Shown here piece after piece: positions 41,301 through 49,500 of a stretch of 64,000 bases of DNA (position 1 is its first letter; every line of letters begins with the position of its first letter). The translations under genes were made by a program, and so were the position numbers. The notes beneath the pieces were generated by a model. The model was given only the letters and a program-made list of their open reading frames with translations. It ran no database searches and was not told where the DNA came from. The DNA comes from Kovacikia minuta CCNUW1 (lineage in GTDB: Bacteria > Cyanobacteriota > Cyanobacteriia > Leptolyngbyales > Leptolyngbyaceae): contig NZ_CP083583.1 in NCBI RefSeq assembly GCF_020091585.1, forward strand, positions 744,001 to 808,000. Reading direction: 5' to 3'.

Positions 41301-41652
41301 AATAGTTGATCAGGAATGGGGAGAGAGTATGCCTATTGCCTATACGGGGGGAGACATTAAAGTAGGTTCGCTTGTCTTGATTAAAGGGGCAGCGCAATGG
41401 ATTAGGGCTTATAACGGTGTCATTTCCACCACACTCCCTTCAAAAAGCGTTCCCTACTTTCTTTTCAGTAAAGATTCCATTCCTGTTTCGGAGATGAGCC
41501 AGAACTTAGTTAACGATTTCTATCGTCCTTTGAGAGTCCTCCGAATTAGCAAGGACGGCACAATGCTTCAGCTAATTAGCCCCAGGAGCCAACGTATTTC
41601 TTTATTCTCTGTAGATGACATTTGTGATGTCATGCCAGAAGAACGAGGGTAA
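38308..41652 (+). CDS. Primase-helicase, SF3 (phage P4 alpha/D5-like)
   Basis: 1114 aa, GTG start with AGGAGGT 5-6 bases upstream. N-terminal Cys-rich fold (CLCGG ... NFCCESIH, residues 35-60) may be a degenerate zinc finger. A TOPRIM-like region follows (residues 245-345: AIVLIQEGEKCVEYARNN, RLVGLFLPDFDQAGAG). The helicase core is SF3: Walker A GPARSGKGT (about 586), Walker B HLSVISDAERW (about 633), then EDNTPRSRKYVQ and a RRLTIPFLKP arginine-finger segment. A D5-type winged helix follows (YPLYRLFCLNEGYKPIAGNT). After a 100-residue Ser/Glu-rich linker there is an extra domain of about 110 aa (residues 1003-1114, IKVGSLVLIKGAAQWIRAYN) that I do not recognise. Likely the element's replication initiator and helicase. 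Confidence 0.85.
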   Translation: MTLIQNLSDRLVDSIESGHNQEKIVSEDRHEWSLSCLCGGNSLKVVKSGNKAGTFYNFCCESIHSIDEIRNYLLPVNHNPATTIANPGKKRIITPGNSTKRTRKNTTGSVGTEVEIPDFNLFLLTTEDLQINPVVYDSGFDTRKGATKISRFPYPDDRRIDRIDFLEFQDAPKKSDRRDFYHWHQANKDGTLPIFKGKRQIGTRRVRSGDWVMGKGEDPWKAYRMDEVERSIGKKDRDAHAIVLIQEGEKCVEYARNNLLLPSITWAGSSWKNDREIRNTAISFREMRLVGLFLPDFDQAGAGKGEAVRQIFAEEGVWVGILDPEILAGCPLEKADDLVQIVEKIKEQAKVGEKDWGELFVERFNTSVVEATQRAKTVRENLEEVVKNSPENTDQVGGHPEVPYRPPGAKRLAEQIAEDVEQYLKWDLKRSCWWQYDRNKFIWEVVDEFDIYEMITREGDRLGCALTANFLKNTALFLKVLCRIKELSTDLDLIPFENGVFSTRSNKFLPHSPFNFLIWKHPFPFTPFEGKKKEDLISECQPIWDWMIESVGKTPEDDSLVYPLVAFLSAVLRRQTYLQRFLECIGPARSGKGTFIRLAEACVGRRRTSSTSFKSLEEGSFEIGKVLDAHLSVISDAERWAGEGTTFKSIIGEDNTPRSRKYVQSEVGESAPAVGMIIVAGEQSPGAGDSGGIDKRRLTIPFLKPVAEERRRNLIKINHAGQIEGEFAPYVSAFISLCLSFSDEEIRKYVLETSKTVPRIAEIKAQALIESDPLANFLDRCCYWSDEVDRNGIARLKTPMGSALTKEEDELSPKRLYPLYRLFCLNEGYKPIAGNTFGRNLENFLNNHLGLKVKRVRHTDGTTYMHHLGIRHQGLEAPAIITDLYAKGLQQPEPESSEKEIETDKSTIASSDRSSEELSGNFELPQGNSNPYVGGTLSTLLTFSEDRENLTDTNGHEISFSDDRCFGDSGVYEAESSESFSSSATEGFSVNQSSSELEIVDQEWGESMPIAYTGGDIKVGSLVLIKGAAQWIRAYNGVISTTLPSKSVPYFLFSKDSIPVSEMSQNLVNDFYRPLRVLRISKDGTMLQLISPRSQRISLFSVDDICDVMPEERG

Positions 41653-41673
41653 TGCGTTGCTGTTGGTTTGTTG

Positions 41674-41690
41674 ATGAATGGATTTTTCAT
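41674..41690. promoter_or_regulatory. Operator-like site before XRE regulator
   Basis: ATGAATGGATTTTTCAT flanked by TTG and TAG, 15 bases before the XRE start at 41706. Its place suggests autoregulation. Confidence 0.7.
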
Positions 41691-41705
41691 TAGTGAGTGA
41701 TTGTT

Positions 41706-42008
41706 ATGCATGAAGCACTGAGGTTTATAAGGGTTTGCCATAACCTTTCCCAAAAGGAGTTAGCAGAAAAGCTTGAAGTTTCTAAATCCTATCTCTCGGA
41801 AATTGAGTCAGGGAAAAAGCTTCCTACGCTTTATGCGCTTAAAAACTACTCAGAATTTTTTGAACTTCCACTCTGGTCAATCCTGTTTTTTGTCGAGAAT
41901 TTCGATCAAGGGATTGAACTAGAACCGTTGCAGCCATTTCTGCCTCCGAGAATCTTTTCTCTTTTGTGTATCGACAAGACGAATCTGAAGAACTGGGACA
42001 AACAGTAG
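41706..42008 (+). CDS. XRE-family transcriptional regulator
   Basis: 100 aa from the ATG at 41706 (a GTG 9 bases earlier is possible). Residues 3-60 are a complete Cro/cI-type HTH: EALRFIRVCHNLSQKELAEK, LEVSKSYLSEIESGKKLPTL, YALKNYSEFFELPLWSILFF. No cleavage or ligand domain, so a small repressor of the SinR/Cro kind. An operator-like palindrome sits 15 bases upstream. It is the best candidate to read the element-wide palindrome, next to the XRE protein at 36891. Confidence 0.85.
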   Translation: MHEALRFIRVCHNLSQKELAEKLEVSKSYLSEIESGKKLPTLYALKNYSEFFELPLWSILFFVENFDQGIELEPLQPFLPPRIFSLLCIDKTNLKNWDKQ

Positions 42009-42015
42009 ATCGACA

Positions 42016-42564
42016 ATGCCAAGAACAAAGTCCAGCACAAAGTTTCCCCCTATCCGGGCACCCAGGAAAACCAGATCCAAGGTCAAGCTCCCTCCTCCTG
42101 TGACCTTCAAGCCACTGAATCCGGGGGATAAGGTTGATGTCCTTTACCGCTGTTCCGATCCTTTTACAGGGGTGGTTCATGAACACTGGGTTCATGGTTA
42201 TGAGGTTTACAATCCTCGATACACCATTCCTGTAACCAGTAGGGAGGGAATCACAACCGAGAAATCCTATGTAAAGACAATCAAAAAGTCTACAAAGGAT
42301 TGTGGGTTTAGACCGGGAATGATCCTTGTTGTAACTTCAACAATCAGACCTTATGTTCTTGCCCTCAGACTGGATAGGGTTCGCCCTCACGACCCCGAAA
42401 CTTCAGTTTCATTCAACCAGGTTTACCCTGCTCCAACAGGTTCAATTAGCGTTAACGCTTCTTTTGAGGCTGTTGACGACCTGGTAACAGGTGATTCGGC
42501 TTTTGAGGAGTATGAAGATTGGGACAAAATTTCTGACGGGACTCCATTTGTCGATTATGATTGA
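42016..42564 (+). CDS. Hypothetical basic protein with GDxVDV domain
   Basis: 182 aa. Basic Pro/Lys/Arg tail (residues 1-32: PPIRAPRKTRSKVKLPPPVT), then a beta-domain (NPGDKVDVLYRCSDPFTGVV, FRPGMILVVTSTIRPYVLAL) and an acidic end. Pattern-similar to the protein at 30832. Seven bases after the XRE gene. May bind nucleic acid through its tail; unproven. Confidence 0.6.
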   Translation: MPRTKSSTKFPPIRAPRKTRSKVKLPPPVTFKPLNPGDKVDVLYRCSDPFTGVVHEHWVHGYEVYNPRYTIPVTSREGITTEKSYVKTIKKSTKDCGFRPGMILVVTSTIRPYVLALRLDRVRPHDPETSVSFNQVYPAPTGSISVNASFEAVDDLVTGDSAFEEYEDWDKISDGTPFVDYD

Positions 42565-42580
42565 TGAAAATATTACTCAT
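42564..42580. promoter_or_regulatory. Operator-like site TTGATGA-N9-TCATCAA
   Basis: ATGAAAATATTACTCAT, TTG before and CAAAG after: both full arms. It starts at the stop codon of the previous gene and ends 12 bases before the gene at 42593, so any -10 box must lie inside it (TATTAC). Confidence 0.75.
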
Positions 42581-42592
42581 CAAAGAGTTGGT

Positions 42593-43012
42593 ATGAAACA
42601 TATTAAAGAAATTCTTCCAGTAGCAGTAGGAACACAATCCCAGGAAGGCGACTGGGAAAATCGCCTCAAAACGATGATTGAATCTGCTGCTCAGGATGCA
42701 GGGGTTTCATTTGAAGAGGCTTCAAGAGTTATTTGGGAAGCCTGCTCTACAGGTTGTGACGATTTTCAATTAGGGTCTTCAGTTATCCCTTTTTCTGTTT
42801 GTCTAATCTTTCGGATGCTGGCTTTAAGAGCAGGGGGTTGGTGGCTAATACCCAAGCAGTCAGAATTGCAACCCGATTTTAACAATCCTGTTTTTCTTAA
42901 ATACACCGAAATAGATTTTCACCTCATCGCTACTTCTCCTGAGTTCCATCAGTTGTTTGCTTTAATCAATGGAGAGTCCCATGAAGCGAATGTGTTGGAT
43001 GAGTGCCGATAA
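42593..43012 (+). CDS. Hypothetical protein
   Basis: 139 aa from the ATG at 42593 (AAAGAG 7-8 bases upstream); longer frames translate through the operator. Helical (ENRLKTMIESAAQDAGVSFE, ASRVIWEACSTGCDD) with a hydrophobic FSVCLIFRMLALRAGGWWLI stretch. No family recognised. Overlaps the next gene by 32 bases. Confidence 0.6.
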   Translation: MKHIKEILPVAVGTQSQEGDWENRLKTMIESAAQDAGVSFEEASRVIWEACSTGCDDFQLGSSVIPFSVCLIFRMLALRAGGWWLIPKQSELQPDFNNPVFLKYTEIDFHLIATSPEFHQLFALINGESHEANVLDECR

Positions 43013-43181
43013 AGAGAACGGAGACAAGATTCTTCATCTGGACGAGGGTTCGAGTTGGACGCCTTACTATTCTTCACCCCATGCTATTCCTGACCATCCA
43101 ATCCCAGGAGGATCAAAAGGGTGGGCAACCTATCTCCACCTAAAAGACAAGGGATGGACTCTAGTTCGGGAAGAGGAATAG
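42981..43181 (+). CDS. Hypothetical small protein
   Basis: 66 aa from the ATG at 42981, behind GGAGA at 5-6 bases; an ATG at 42969 is less likely. Trp/Pro/Ser-rich (LDEGSSWTPYYSSPHAIPDH, GGSKGWATYLHLKDKGWTLV). No family recognised. Confidence 0.55.
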   Translation: MKRMCWMSADKENGDKILHLDEGSSWTPYYSSPHAIPDHPIPGGSKGWATYLHLKDKGWTLVREEE

Positions 43182-43230
43182 CAAACAACTTTTTAGTCAT
43201 TGAATTTTATTTACTAATTAGGAGAACTCA

Positions 43231-43530
43231 ATGAAGGTTATGGAATCAATTGCAAGTAGAGATCAACTTGCTGACACTCAAACCAGTCTTGCTTTTTGTA
43301 CAGAGGTGAAAGACCAATACAGGTCTCTATGGCTTGGATTGGCAATTCAAGTCACGAGAGACTGGCTTTTAGGTAGCTTTGTCAATGCAGTCGCAAAGTC
43401 CGTTTTGTTTGAGGAGTGTCCCGCTTTTCAGGAATTGAACCCAGTAAAAAAGCAGGAGCTTTTTCATCTCCTCCTTGAGAACGAAGTTTTCTCTTCAGTA
43501 TGTGAAAACATTTGCTACTTTGAACCCTAA
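43231..43530 (+). CDS. Hypothetical protein
   Basis: 99 aa, TAGGAGA 6 bases before the ATG. Helical: SLWLGLAIQVTRDWLLGSFV, PVKKQELFHLLLENEVFSSV. No family recognised; 8 bases before the next gene. Confidence 0.6.
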   Translation: MKVMESIASRDQLADTQTSLAFCTEVKDQYRSLWLGLAIQVTRDWLLGSFVNAVAKSVLFEECPAFQELNPVKKQELFHLLLENEVFSSVCENICYFEP

Positions 43531-43538
43531 CACTTGAC

Positions 43539-43823
43539 ATGCAAGATAGCTTTTCAAGTTTCCAGAAAAATCTTCCTAATTCTCACAGGAGTCCCTGGTA
43601 CTCGATAGCAGATGCCTACAAACTTCTGAATAAACCGAGTGCCAGGGCGCTTAGGGACTGGGTAAATGATCGGATTGAATCTGGGGCTTTGAAGCCTAAT
43701 TATCACTATCAAGTTTGTCCCCCCAGTCGAAGGACTCGGTTTTACTGGGAGGAGAAGGGAAAGCCTTCAAACCCAAAACCGAGAATTCGACTTCACGTTA
43801 TCAGATGTCAAGATGTCCCTTAA
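43539..43823 (+). CDS. Small basic protein, possible excisionase-like DNA binder
   Basis: 94 aa. WYSIADAYKLLNKPSARALR, DWVNDRIESGALKPNYHYQV resembles a MerR/Xis-type winged HTH ('xxxAAxxLNxxxxTxRRWVxxG'). The end is basic (KPRIRLHVIRC). An excisionase partner for the integrase at 45313 is possible, but it is not adjacent to it. Confidence 0.6.
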   Translation: MQDSFSSFQKNLPNSHRSPWYSIADAYKLLNKPSARALRDWVNDRIESGALKPNYHYQVCPPSRRTRFYWEEKGKPSNPKPRIRLHVIRCQDVP

Positions 43824-43835
43824 CCAATAAAGTCA

Positions 43836-44075
43836 ATGAACAATTTTGAAGAATACGAAGGTCAGTCTCTCGTCCAAAAGGAGCTAGAAGAAACTGAACT
43901 TTATTTATTAACCAAACTCAGAATTCTTACCGATGCGAGGATTGACGGAGGGGTTCTAATGGCTTATGCAGCAATGGTTAAGTCTGTACAGCAGATGAAG
44001 TCGGGTTTGCAAAGTAAGCAAATGTTTCAGGACACGATGGACTCCTGGTTTAAGGATTACAGAGATCGCAGGTAG
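43836..44075 (+). CDS. Hypothetical small protein
   Basis: 79 aa, helical: SLVQKELEETELYLLTKLRI, AYAAMVKSVQQMKSGLQSKQ. Acidic head, basic end (YRDRR). No family recognised. In the tightly packed run from 41706 to 45311. Confidence 0.55.
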   Translation: MNNFEEYEGQSLVQKELEETELYLLTKLRILTDARIDGGVLMAYAAMVKSVQQMKSGLQSKQMFQDTMDSWFKDYRDRR

Positions 44076-44112
44076 GTTGAGAAAATCAAATCCGGCAAGG
44101 AGTGATTTAGGT

Positions 44113-44328
44113 ATGAGGTACTTTGTCAAAATCCATCTTCCAACTGGCATTGTTCAAGGCTACATGGAGCAGGAGTCATTAAATAAACTCCGACATTCCC
44201 ACAGGACTGAATCAAAAGATTTCTGTCATATTTCCTTAGCCGAAGGATGTCGTTACGACTCAGATGAAACCGATCTTTCCGTTGCTCCGGATCAGATCAT
44301 TGCGATTGAATCGAAGTTTGTTCGATAG
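44113..44328 (+). CDS. Hypothetical small protein
   Basis: 71 aa from the ATG at 44113 (AAGGAG 10-11 bases upstream); a TTG at 44077 would include that ribosome site and is rejected. Beta-rich (YFVKIHLPTGIVQGYMEQES, FCHISLAEGCRYDS). No family recognised. Confidence 0.5.
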   Translation: MRYFVKIHLPTGIVQGYMEQESLNKLRHSHRTESKDFCHISLAEGCRYDSDETDLSVAPDQIIAIESKFVR

Positions 44329-44355
44329 TTGTCTAACCGTCTTTTTCTTGACCCT

Positions 44356-44487
44356 ATGAAGAAGCTAATCAGGTCTGCTCAAAGATTTGAATATAAATGG
44401 CTTAGACTTTCTTTGTGGATTCTAGATCGGATTGAAAGACCTGTTGTAACGAAGCGGATTAAAACCCTTAAGAAAATCTTGAAGTAA
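44356..44487 (+). CDS. Small basic protein (43 aa)
   Basis: 43 codons, strongly basic and amphipathic: KKLIRSAQRFEYKWLRLSLW, RIERPVVTKRIKTLKKILK. Would bind membrane or nucleic acid. Fits the gene spacing on this strand, but has no strong ribosome site, so uncertain. Confidence 0.4.
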   Translation: MKKLIRSAQRFEYKWLRLSLWILDRIERPVVTKRIKTLKKILK

Positions 44488-44525
44488 CGACTTAGTTCAT
44501 TTGTATATGTTAGAGTCAACTTTTT

Positions 44526-45311
44526 ATGTCTAAAGCGTCACATCCTTATTATCCTTGTCTAATTGAAAGTCTGAAGAATCCAGAAGAAGCAATTCTTTAT
44601 ATTGAATCGATTTCTGAAGAGGGTTCAGATTTAAGTTTAGAGGATCGTCGGTCACTTCTTGCCAAAGCAATTGGAGATGTTGTCCAGGCTTACGGTGGCA
44701 ATTCCAACGCCTTTCGAGATACGAAAGAAATTGAGTTGATCGAAAAGCAATCTTTAGAAGTGCTGGATTTCAAAGATACTCAGCAGGTTGGTGAACAAGT
44801 TATTTTTGAAACTCCTGGGCAATGGTTACAGGTTGTCAAAACGCCTAGAGGATTTTATTATGCAAGGCGCAAAAATAAGGACTCTGTTGCTATTTTTCTG
44901 GTTCGGAAAGGAAGAAATGGATGGGAGGTTTTAGTCAGGTTTCAGCCACTCCCTCTGCATAATGCTGATCTTGATTCAGTCCAGACTCTTTATCCCTGTC
45001 CGATTACAGGGGGATTGGATTCTCCCACTGAAACACCTATCCAGTGTGCTGTCAGGGAGGTTTATGAGGAGACTGGATATTCTGTTGAGGTTGACTATTT
45101 GGGCTTGTACGTTGTCGGAACTCAAACCGATGAATTGGTTTATCTGTTTTGGCAAGACGTAACAGGTCTTGAACCTGACGTCCCACAGCAGGACGGAACT
45201 TATTTTGAGTCTATTAGTCGAAATGAATGGAAACCTCTTGTTGACTTAGAGGGATTCCCATATTCAGCTTGTCAAATTGGCTACTACAAGCTTCTTGAAA
45301 TCTTGAACTAA
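44526..45311 (+). CDS. Nudix hydrolase with extra N-terminal region
   Basis: 261 aa. The Nudix box is complete: G-x5-E-x7-REVYEETGY, within GGLDSPTETPIQCAVREV (about residues 160-182), with both metal-binding Glu. Residues 85-250 make the Nudix fold; residues 1-85 are helical and unrecognised (KNPEEAILYIESISEEGSDL). Nudix enzymes cleave nucleoside diphosphate-linked compounds; the substrate cannot be told. Phage Nudix genes occur near replication modules. It converges on the integrase with a 1-base gap. Confidence 0.8.
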   Translation: MSKASHPYYPCLIESLKNPEEAILYIESISEEGSDLSLEDRRSLLAKAIGDVVQAYGGNSNAFRDTKEIELIEKQSLEVLDFKDTQQVGEQVIFETPGQWLQVVKTPRGFYYARRKNKDSVAIFLVRKGRNGWEVLVRFQPLPLHNADLDSVQTLYPCPITGGLDSPTETPIQCAVREVYEETGYSVEVDYLGLYVVGTQTDELVYLFWQDVTGLEPDVPQQDGTYFESISRNEWKPLVDLEGFPYSACQIGYYKLLEILN

Positions 45312-45312
45312 T

Positions 45313-46416
45313 TTATATTTCTCTCCTTTTCATTGCAGCAATCCATATCTCTTTAGCATCGGAAGCCTTCAGCCATCGTTGATAGGTCTTCCGATGTTCG
45401 TCTACTGAGTGTCCCATAAAAGATGCCATTGCTCTTTCCGGGATACCTGCATGGATTCCTCGGATGGCATAACTATGACGGAGATTGTAAGGAGGAAAAC
45501 CCAAATAGCTTTTCTTCCCAAGCATTTGGGTTACTCTTTGTCCTACATAATGATGGGATCTCTTCTCAACCTGTGGAAGCCTATCCACTTCCCAGACCTT
45601 CCACTGCTCTGCCCATTCTGGGAACAGAGGAGCAACTTCCCTTTCTCCAGTTTTCCCTTCGAGAACATGGCAAATATAATCTCCAGAGTTCTCGACTTCA
45701 CAGAAGAAAGCTTCATGGGGTCGAAGTCCATAGACTGCCAGTAGAGAAAATACATATTTCCACCGAGCAACTTCTATCCTTCCCTCTCTAAATTCATCCC
45801 AAGTTTTAATAACTTCACCATCTGAGAGAATGTTCCTGGCTGAAACCTTGCTCCGACTCCAGTTCCCCCGATAGGGTTTTAGATCAATCTCTATTCCTGC
45901 TTGTCTTGCCAATCTCCCCATTGCATCACAACATGACTTCCTGTGCCTGCTATTCTTTGGAGTCTGCTCAATAATTTCCAGGATTGATTTAATAGATAAA
46001 GGCAGGTCAGGGTTTAGCTTTTTATAGAAATAAAGATAATGGTCTTCCCAGGTTGTCTGGGCTATTTTGTCCTGGTATAGTTTTTCCTTTTTAAGGGACT
46101 CTATCCAGTGACTTGCTGGATAACCTGATTTCTCTGGATGAATAGATTTGTCCCAGTCATCCCAGTTAAAGCGCTGTTGATTCTTCGCGTAATGCATCTC
46201 CCAGGCTTTTGCTTCTGCCCACTGCAAGTTAGCCTCATCGCAGGTACATCCCAGCGACACCTTGTATTGTTTTTTAATCCCGATCAACTCTTTATGGGGA
46301 AGTGTTGCCCGAAGATAAAGCCGATTCCCTTGCTGCTCCACCCGAACATCACACATCCCCGATTGCAACCGAGCGTTGCATGACTCGACCGTAAATGTTT
46401 TCCTTCCCATAACCAC
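45313..46416 (-). CDS. Tyrosine-type site-specific integrase
   Basis: 367 aa from GTG (ATG two codons on, at 46410, is as likely). N-terminal AP2/SAM-like arm (residues 1-150), then the catalytic core: LAVYGLRPHEAFFCEV (first Arg), CHVLEGKTGE (Lys), PPYNLRHSYAIRGIHAG (Arg box; Tyr in place of the usual first His, as in many cyanobacterial integrases), FMGHSVDEHRKTYQRW (His and nucleophile Tyr). Mediates integration/excision of the element. Its upstream side faces the chromosomal DNA, where an inverted repeat (46423-46463) may be part of the attachment site. Confidence 0.9.
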   Translation of the reverse strand: MVMGRKTFTVESCNARLQSGMCDVRVEQQGNRLYLRATLPHKELIGIKKQYKVSLGCTCDEANLQWAEAKAWEMHYAKNQQRFNWDDWDKSIHPEKSGYPASHWIESLKKEKLYQDKIAQTTWEDHYLYFYKKLNPDLPLSIKSILEIIEQTPKNSRHRKSCCDAMGRLARQAGIEIDLKPYRGNWSRSKVSARNILSDGEVIKTWDEFREGRIEVARWKYVFSLLAVYGLRPHEAFFCEVENSGDYICHVLEGKTGEREVAPLFPEWAEQWKVWEVDRLPQVEKRSHHYVGQRVTQMLGKKSYLGFPPYNLRHSYAIRGIHAGIPERAMASFMGHSVDEHRKTYQRWLKASDAKEIWIAAMKRREI

Positions 46417-46422
46417 TCACTG

Positions 46423-46463
46423 TTAGTCTAGAATCAAGCCCTTTCATCCCTAGACTAGACTAA
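46423..46463. other. Candidate attachment/integrase-binding inverted repeat
   Basis: TTAGTCTAG (46423-46431) and CTAGACTA-GACTAA (46450-46463), 18 bases apart, just beyond the integrase start and within 160 bases of chromosomal-type DNA. No tRNA gene is here. The matching copy at the other end of the element would be outside the window, so this is unverified; it could equally be the integrase operator. Confidence 0.4.
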
Positions 46464-46583
46464 TATCTCGTTTTTCTTCTGGTTTTTATACTTATTTACG
46501 TCATATTGCATTTTAGAGTTTTGCCCTAAAAAGCCTTCTCTACTTCTTTTCCGACGATCTATCAACTCAAACGTTCACCGTTT

Positions 46584-49500
46584 ATGTATACGGACAAATC
46601 CTGTATGAGACGCGACGCGACCGGCAAGTTTGTGAACAACTGGAATTCAGAGGCAAAGCAACGAGTCAGCGTATCTCTAACCAGAACAGCATGGCGATCG
46701 CTGGATCAGGAAGCGCAAAAACGGGGGGTTTCTCGTTCTGAAGTGATTGAACAGTTTGCTCGCAGTCTTGAAGCCGAGCATCCTAATCGGGAAATGCCTG
46801 CTACGACCCAAACCATTGATCGCACAGTAGCAACCATTTTAGAAAGTATTACGGATGCCTTTGTTGCCTTCGATCTCGACTGGCACTACACCTATGTCAA
46901 TCATGCTGCGGCTCAAATTTTGCACAAACAGCCAGAAGAATTAATTGGCAAGCACGTCTGGAATGATGTTTTTCCCGAACTGGTGGGGGGAGTTGCCTAT
47001 CAAGCCATGCACCGGGCGATCGCAGAGCAAGTTCCCGTCGCATGGGAAGAATTTGGGGAGCCGATTCAATATTGGCTGGAAGTGAATGCATATCCTTCAG
47101 CCGCAGGACTCGCCGTTTATTTTCGGAATGTGACGGAACGCAAGCAAGCAGAGGCAGAACGGGAACGATTGCTGCAAGAATTGGAACGGGAACGTACCCA
47201 ATTTAAAGCGGTTTTACAACAAATGCCAGCGGGTGTTTTGATTGCTGAAGCAGCATCTGAAAAGTTAGTGCTGGCAAACGAACAAGCAAAGAAAATTTTA
47301 GGATACGACTTTGAAGAGTTCCATGAATTAGAAGACTATGAACCCATTACTCCGTTTCACGCGTTTCGCTCTGATGGGCAAATTTACGCACCGGATGCAT
47401 ATCCCCTGCCGCGATCGCTGAGGACGGGTGAAGTCATCGCTAACGAGGAATTGGAACTACGCTACGAAGATGGCAGTCGGACCATTATTGCGGTCAATTC
47501 CAGCCCAATCTTAGACAAGCAAGGACAAATCCTGGCAGCGGTTGTCATTTTTCAAGATATTACGGAGCGTCAGCAAACCGAAATACTGCTCCAACAGGCA
47601 AAGGGAGGCATTAGAAAACCAGCAGAAATGGTTAGAAATGGTGCTGGATTTAATGCCAACACCAATGGTGTTTATTGAACCGGAAACAGCAAAAGTTACG
47701 TTCGCGAACCGGATTGCCAATGAATTAGCCGGGGGAGACTTACCCAAAAACAAATCGTTGGATGAGTATGCAGAGGCTTATTACTGCACAGACGCGAACG
47801 GCGATCGCATTCCAACGGAACGCCTGCCAGCGGTGCTAATTGCTAAAGGAGAACGGTTAGTAAACTATGAGATGAATTGGTATACTCCTGGCGGTATTCG
47901 CTCAACGCTTTGCTGGGGAGAAATATTGCCAGCCATGTATGGCCATCCTGCGATCGGCATTGGCATGTTTCAGGATGTAACTCGGCTCAAGCAAATTGAG
48001 GAGAACTTGCGGCAAATCGAAGAACGCCTACAGCTTGCCCTCTCATCAGCCCAGATGTTTGCCTGGGATACAGATTTAATTACCCAGCAGGTGGTGTGTT
48101 CTCCTAATGCAACAGAGATTTGGGGGTTTCATCGTGGGTTATCAGACGCCTTTCACGCCTTAATGCACCCAGACGATGTGCAACTAGTTCTGCAAGCGGT
48201 AGAGCAGGCAATTGCGGGAGATTCCTGCTTCTCCTACCAATATCGGGTGATGAGTCCAGATGGTAAGACCCGCTGGCTAAAGAGCCAGGGACGTGTTTAT
48301 CGCAATGAAGCTGGACGGGCGATTCGGATGATTGGGGTCTCAGCCAATATCACTGAACTGAAGCAGATTGAAGCCGATCGGGATCAACTCCTAAAACAGG
48401 AACAAGCAGCCCGACGCCTGGCTGAGAATGAGCGCCAGCGACTAAGAGATATTCTCATGCAAGTGCCCGCGATGTTTGCTGTACTATCAGGTCCCGATCA
48501 CGTCTTTGAACTGGCGAACCCTAAGTTTCTCAGCGTGTCTGGGCGTTCTCAAGAAATTATTGGCAAGACTGCACGGGAAGCCTTTCCTGAGATGGAAGGG
48601 CAGGGATATTTTGAGATTCATGATCATGTCTATCAAACTGGAGACATTGTTCGAGGTGATGAATTCCTGTCCCGTTGGGATGTTAATGGAGATGGCAATT
48701 TAGTTGAAGGATTTTTTAATCTTGTATTTCTGCCATTGAGGGATATTGACAGTTGTATTGACAGTGTTTTAATTCATGGAATTGAGGTTACTGCCCAGGT
48801 TCAAGCCCGGCAGCAGGCAGAAGCTTTACTTCAAGAACTACAGAAAAAAGAAAAGCAACAACAGTTTTTGATCGAACTGAATGATGCAATCCGTGCCATT
48901 CAAGATTCACAGGAGATTATGTGGCATGTGGTTAGCGCCACAGGACAGCATTTTAATGTGACACGCTGTACCTATGGTGAAATTGATGCCACACAGGAAT
49001 ATGTCATGGTCGATCGCGATTATTGCAATGGTGTGATCAGTGTGGCGGGCAGCCATCGGATGGATGCCTTCGGTCCTGCGCTAATTGCAGAGTTAAGGCA
49101 AGGCAAAACCATTGCGGTGGATGATGTCGATCGCGATCCTCGCACGGCTGGCTCAGGAGCTGCGGCATTTGATGCAATTCAAACAAAATCTCTTCTCTGT
49201 GTTCCGCTCGTAAAACAAGGTCGATTTGTTGCATTGTTTTTATTGCATCATGTTGCTCCTCGCCAGTGGACAGAGGACGATGTGGAATTGATGGAGCGAA
49301 TCGCGACAAAAACCTGGTTAGCGGTGGAGCGATCGCGCGCGGAGGCAGAACTACGGGAAAGCGAGGCTCATCTGCAACTGGCACTCAAGGTTGGACGCAT
49401 GGGAACCTGGGATTGGAATATGCAGATGGACACCATCACCTGGTCTGACGGACAATTTTCCATCATGGGGCTACAAGCTGGCGAACACCCCCCCAGCTAT

